Shown: positions 62,861 to 64,000 of the stretch, one piece after another | Position numbering within the stretch: the stretch's first letter is position 1 | How the letters are laid out: each line of letters begins with the position of its first letter | Assembly (NCBI RefSeq): GCF_003570905.1 | Contig: NZ_QXJM01000027.1 | Coordinates: forward strand, 62,001 to 126,000 | Reading direction: 5' to 3' | Source: Cohnella faecalis | Lineage (GTDB): Bacteria; Bacillota; Bacilli; Paenibacillales; Paenibacillaceae | Length of the DNA: 64,000 nucleotides | Notes under the pieces: model-generated | What the model was told of the DNA's origin: nothing | Database searches by the model: none | What the model saw: the letters and a program-made list of their open reading frames with translations, nothing else | Translations under genes and position numbers: made by a program

Positions 62861-62981
62861 ATGCAAAGTTCCGTATGCGCGCATGCAAATTACGGAACGC
62901 CTCCAACGTTTGAAACTTTTTCCTTTTCAGGTTCGTCTAGGATTCAGAACTGGAACTAAACGATAATTAGGGGGTTCGGGC

Positions 62982-64000
62982 ATGAAAAAGAAAAAAGGGC
63001 TCGTTAGAGAAACTTGGAGTCGGTATACGGTAGCAGCGGTCGTTCTGTTAGTGTTTTTGACCGTCCTGTCGGCATGCAGCGGTTCGAGCGATAACTCCGA
63101 GGCCAGAGCGGAAAGCGCTCCGATGGCGGGTGAGGCGGAGCAGAACGCCGCTCCGGCCGCTGGCGACAATTTCAAATCGGACAGCTTGCTCTCCAAGTCC
63201 AATCAAGTCGCGAAAGAATCTCAAGCGGGCGGGTCCGCCGATTTATCCGCCGAGCCGTTGACGGAGCAGGGCACCTCAGTGGATAGCTCTTCGTCACTCG
63301 GTATCGGCCAAGTTGCCGATTCGCAGTCCGGCTTCGGACGCAAAGTCATCTACAACGCGAATCTTGTAATGAAGGTCGAAAAGTTCCAAAAGGCGGAGGA
63401 GCAGCTTCGCGATCTGATTCATCAGAGCAGCGCCTACTTGCTGAAATTCACCGACAGTCGCAGCGCGGACGAAGTGGGAGCTACTTATGTTATCAAAGTC
63501 CCGTCGACGGGATTCTCCCCGTTTCTGGAACGACTGCAAAAAATCAAAAACGTCAAGTTCGAACGCCAGGTGGACGGCAGCGATGTCACCGAGGAATATG
63601 TGGATCTCGAAGCGCGACTGAAAGCGAAGACGGCCGTAGAAGCCCGGCTGCTCGCCTTTATGGACAAGGCGACGAAATCGGACGATCTCGTTCGGTTCAG
63701 CAACGAGCTTGGCGGAGTTCAGCAGGAGATCGAGCAGATCAAAGGCCGGATGCGGTATTTGAACGAGAACGTGGCGTTCTCGACCGTTAACCTTCGCCTG
63801 TATGAAGGTCCAGCGGAAGAAGCAGCGAAAATAGTAGAGGAAAAGGATAGAAGCTTCGGTCAACGCATTTCCGACGCGCTTGCCGGCAGCGCCAACGTCT
63901 TGGGCCGATTCGGAGAGGGACTGTTGATCGTAATTGCCGCCATTTTGCCGGTCGTTATCGTAGCCGCGGTCGTGGGCGTTCCCGCCTACCTGATCGTCCG
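62982..64000 (+). CDS. DUF4349 domain lipoprotein (C-terminus beyond the window)
   Basis: 339 codons are visible from ATG 62982 (GGGGG upstream) to the window end. Signal peptide with lipobox VLSAC at about residues 28-32, a Ser/Ala/Glu-rich linker to about residue 115, then the DUF4349 domain: KVIYNANLVMKVEKFQKAEE, DVTEEYVDLEARLKAKTAVE, a coiled coil with QQEIEQIKGRMRYLN, STVNLRLYE, and a C-terminal membrane helix LLIVIAAILPVVIVAAVVG. Function unknown; surface lipoprotein with two membrane attachments. Confidence 0.88.
   Translation, partial: MKKKKGLVRETWSRYTVAAVVLLVFLTVLSACSGSSDNSEARAESAPMAGEAEQNAAPAAGDNFKSDSLLSKSNQVAKESQAGGSADLSAEPLTEQGTSVDSSSSLGIGQVADSQSGFGRKVIYNANLVMKVEKFQKAEEQLRDLIHQSSAYLLKFTDSRSADEVGATYVIKVPSTGFSPFLERLQKIKNVKFERQVDGSDVTEEYVDLEARLKAKTAVEARLLAFMDKATKSDDLVRFSNELGGVQQEIEQIKGRMRYLNENVAFSTVNLRLYEGPAEEAAKIVEEKDRSFGQRISDALAGSANVLGRFGEGLLIVIAAILPVVIVAAVVGVPAYLIV

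Noticed and set aside
1..64000. Prophage, insertion sequences, integrases or defence systems
   Set aside because: No transposase, integrase, restriction or other defence gene was found on either strand; apart from the lasso island and repeats the window is core genome.
1..64000. tRNA or rRNA genes
   Set aside because: I saw no tRNA-like TTCRA-containing cloverleaf or rRNA core sequence in the gaps; rnpB is the only structural RNA gene I can support.

Overview
The window is chromosomal DNA from a moderately GC-rich, spore-forming Gram-positive bacterium. It most likely belongs to the Paenibacillaceae, of a Cohnella or Paenibacillus type. The reasons are a near-complete Bacillus-like gene order (rpsU-yqeY-nfeD-floA-yqfC-yqfD-phoH-pgpH-ybeY-dgkA-cdd-era-yqzL-recO-glyQS-yqfL-dnaG-sigA-trmK-nif3), a class B-like RNase P RNA, a T-box in front of glyQS, several sporulation genes, and Paenibacillaceae-style spacer genes. 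This assignment rests on gene content and order, not on a database search.

Layout. 1-4900: end of addA, then sbcD (frameshifted) and sbcC, for recombination and repair. 4937-9863: a membrane-anchored unknown protein, a HIT protein, rpsU-yqeY, and an nfeD-floA-small membrane protein operon (functional membrane microdomains). 9864-10340: a non-genic stretch with five 51-bp tandem repeats. 10341-18577: the yqfC to recO block (sporulation, c-di-AMP turnover, ribosome maturation, lipid kinase, frameshifted cdd, era). 18552-29843: T-box-controlled glyQS, PPDK regulator homologue, YaiI, dnaG-sigA, trmK-nif3 and rnpB. 29921-33102 on the minus strand: a thiol-disulfide oxidoreductase pair (BdbC/BdbD type) and a subtilisin-like protease. 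33259-37368: small conserved genes, a lytic transglycosylase, and the cysteine desulfurase-thiI sulfur relay for tRNA thiolation.

37389-42550 is the main accessory island. It lies between two strong hairpins and looks more AT-rich than its flanks. It reads as a lasso-peptide (RiPP) cluster of the paeninodin type, in the order cyclase (asparagine-synthetase fold), precursor peptide, HPr-kinase-like peptide kinase, ABC exporter. The 53-residue precursor has a leader ending in TM, then a core that begins A-G, carries Asp at core position 9 and ends in Ser. That is the pattern expected for an Ala1-Asp9 macrolactam ring with a C-terminal phosphoserine. The leader-binding (B1) and leader-cleaving (B2) proteins that normally accompany such a cluster are absent from the whole window. 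A consensus promoter with a palindrome at its start site precedes the cyclase. A hairpin with a T-rich tail separates the precursor from the kinase and could keep precursor mRNA in excess.

42643-55652: two divergent TerC-family membrane proteins, typA-ylaH, an LCP wall-polymer ligase, a YhcN/YlaJ lipoprotein, a PIN-PhoH protein, an orphan solute-binding protein and a MidA-like methyltransferase. 55986-61272: an RsfA-type sporulation regulator, panE, a DUF3397 protein, bshC (bacillithiol) and a short-form S-adenosylhomocysteinase. 61479-62038: a second, unrelated 51-bp tandem array in which nearly every unit is a start-to-stop mini-ORF on the plus strand. 62092-64000: a Fur-box promoter, a degenerate stretch, an IsdG-like haem monooxygenase, and the start of a DUF4349 lipoprotein that runs off the window.

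Two genes (sbcD, cdd) are each broken by an apparent single-base loss, and one repeat unit in the second array also lacks one G. This is either real decay or a sign of indel errors in the assembly.
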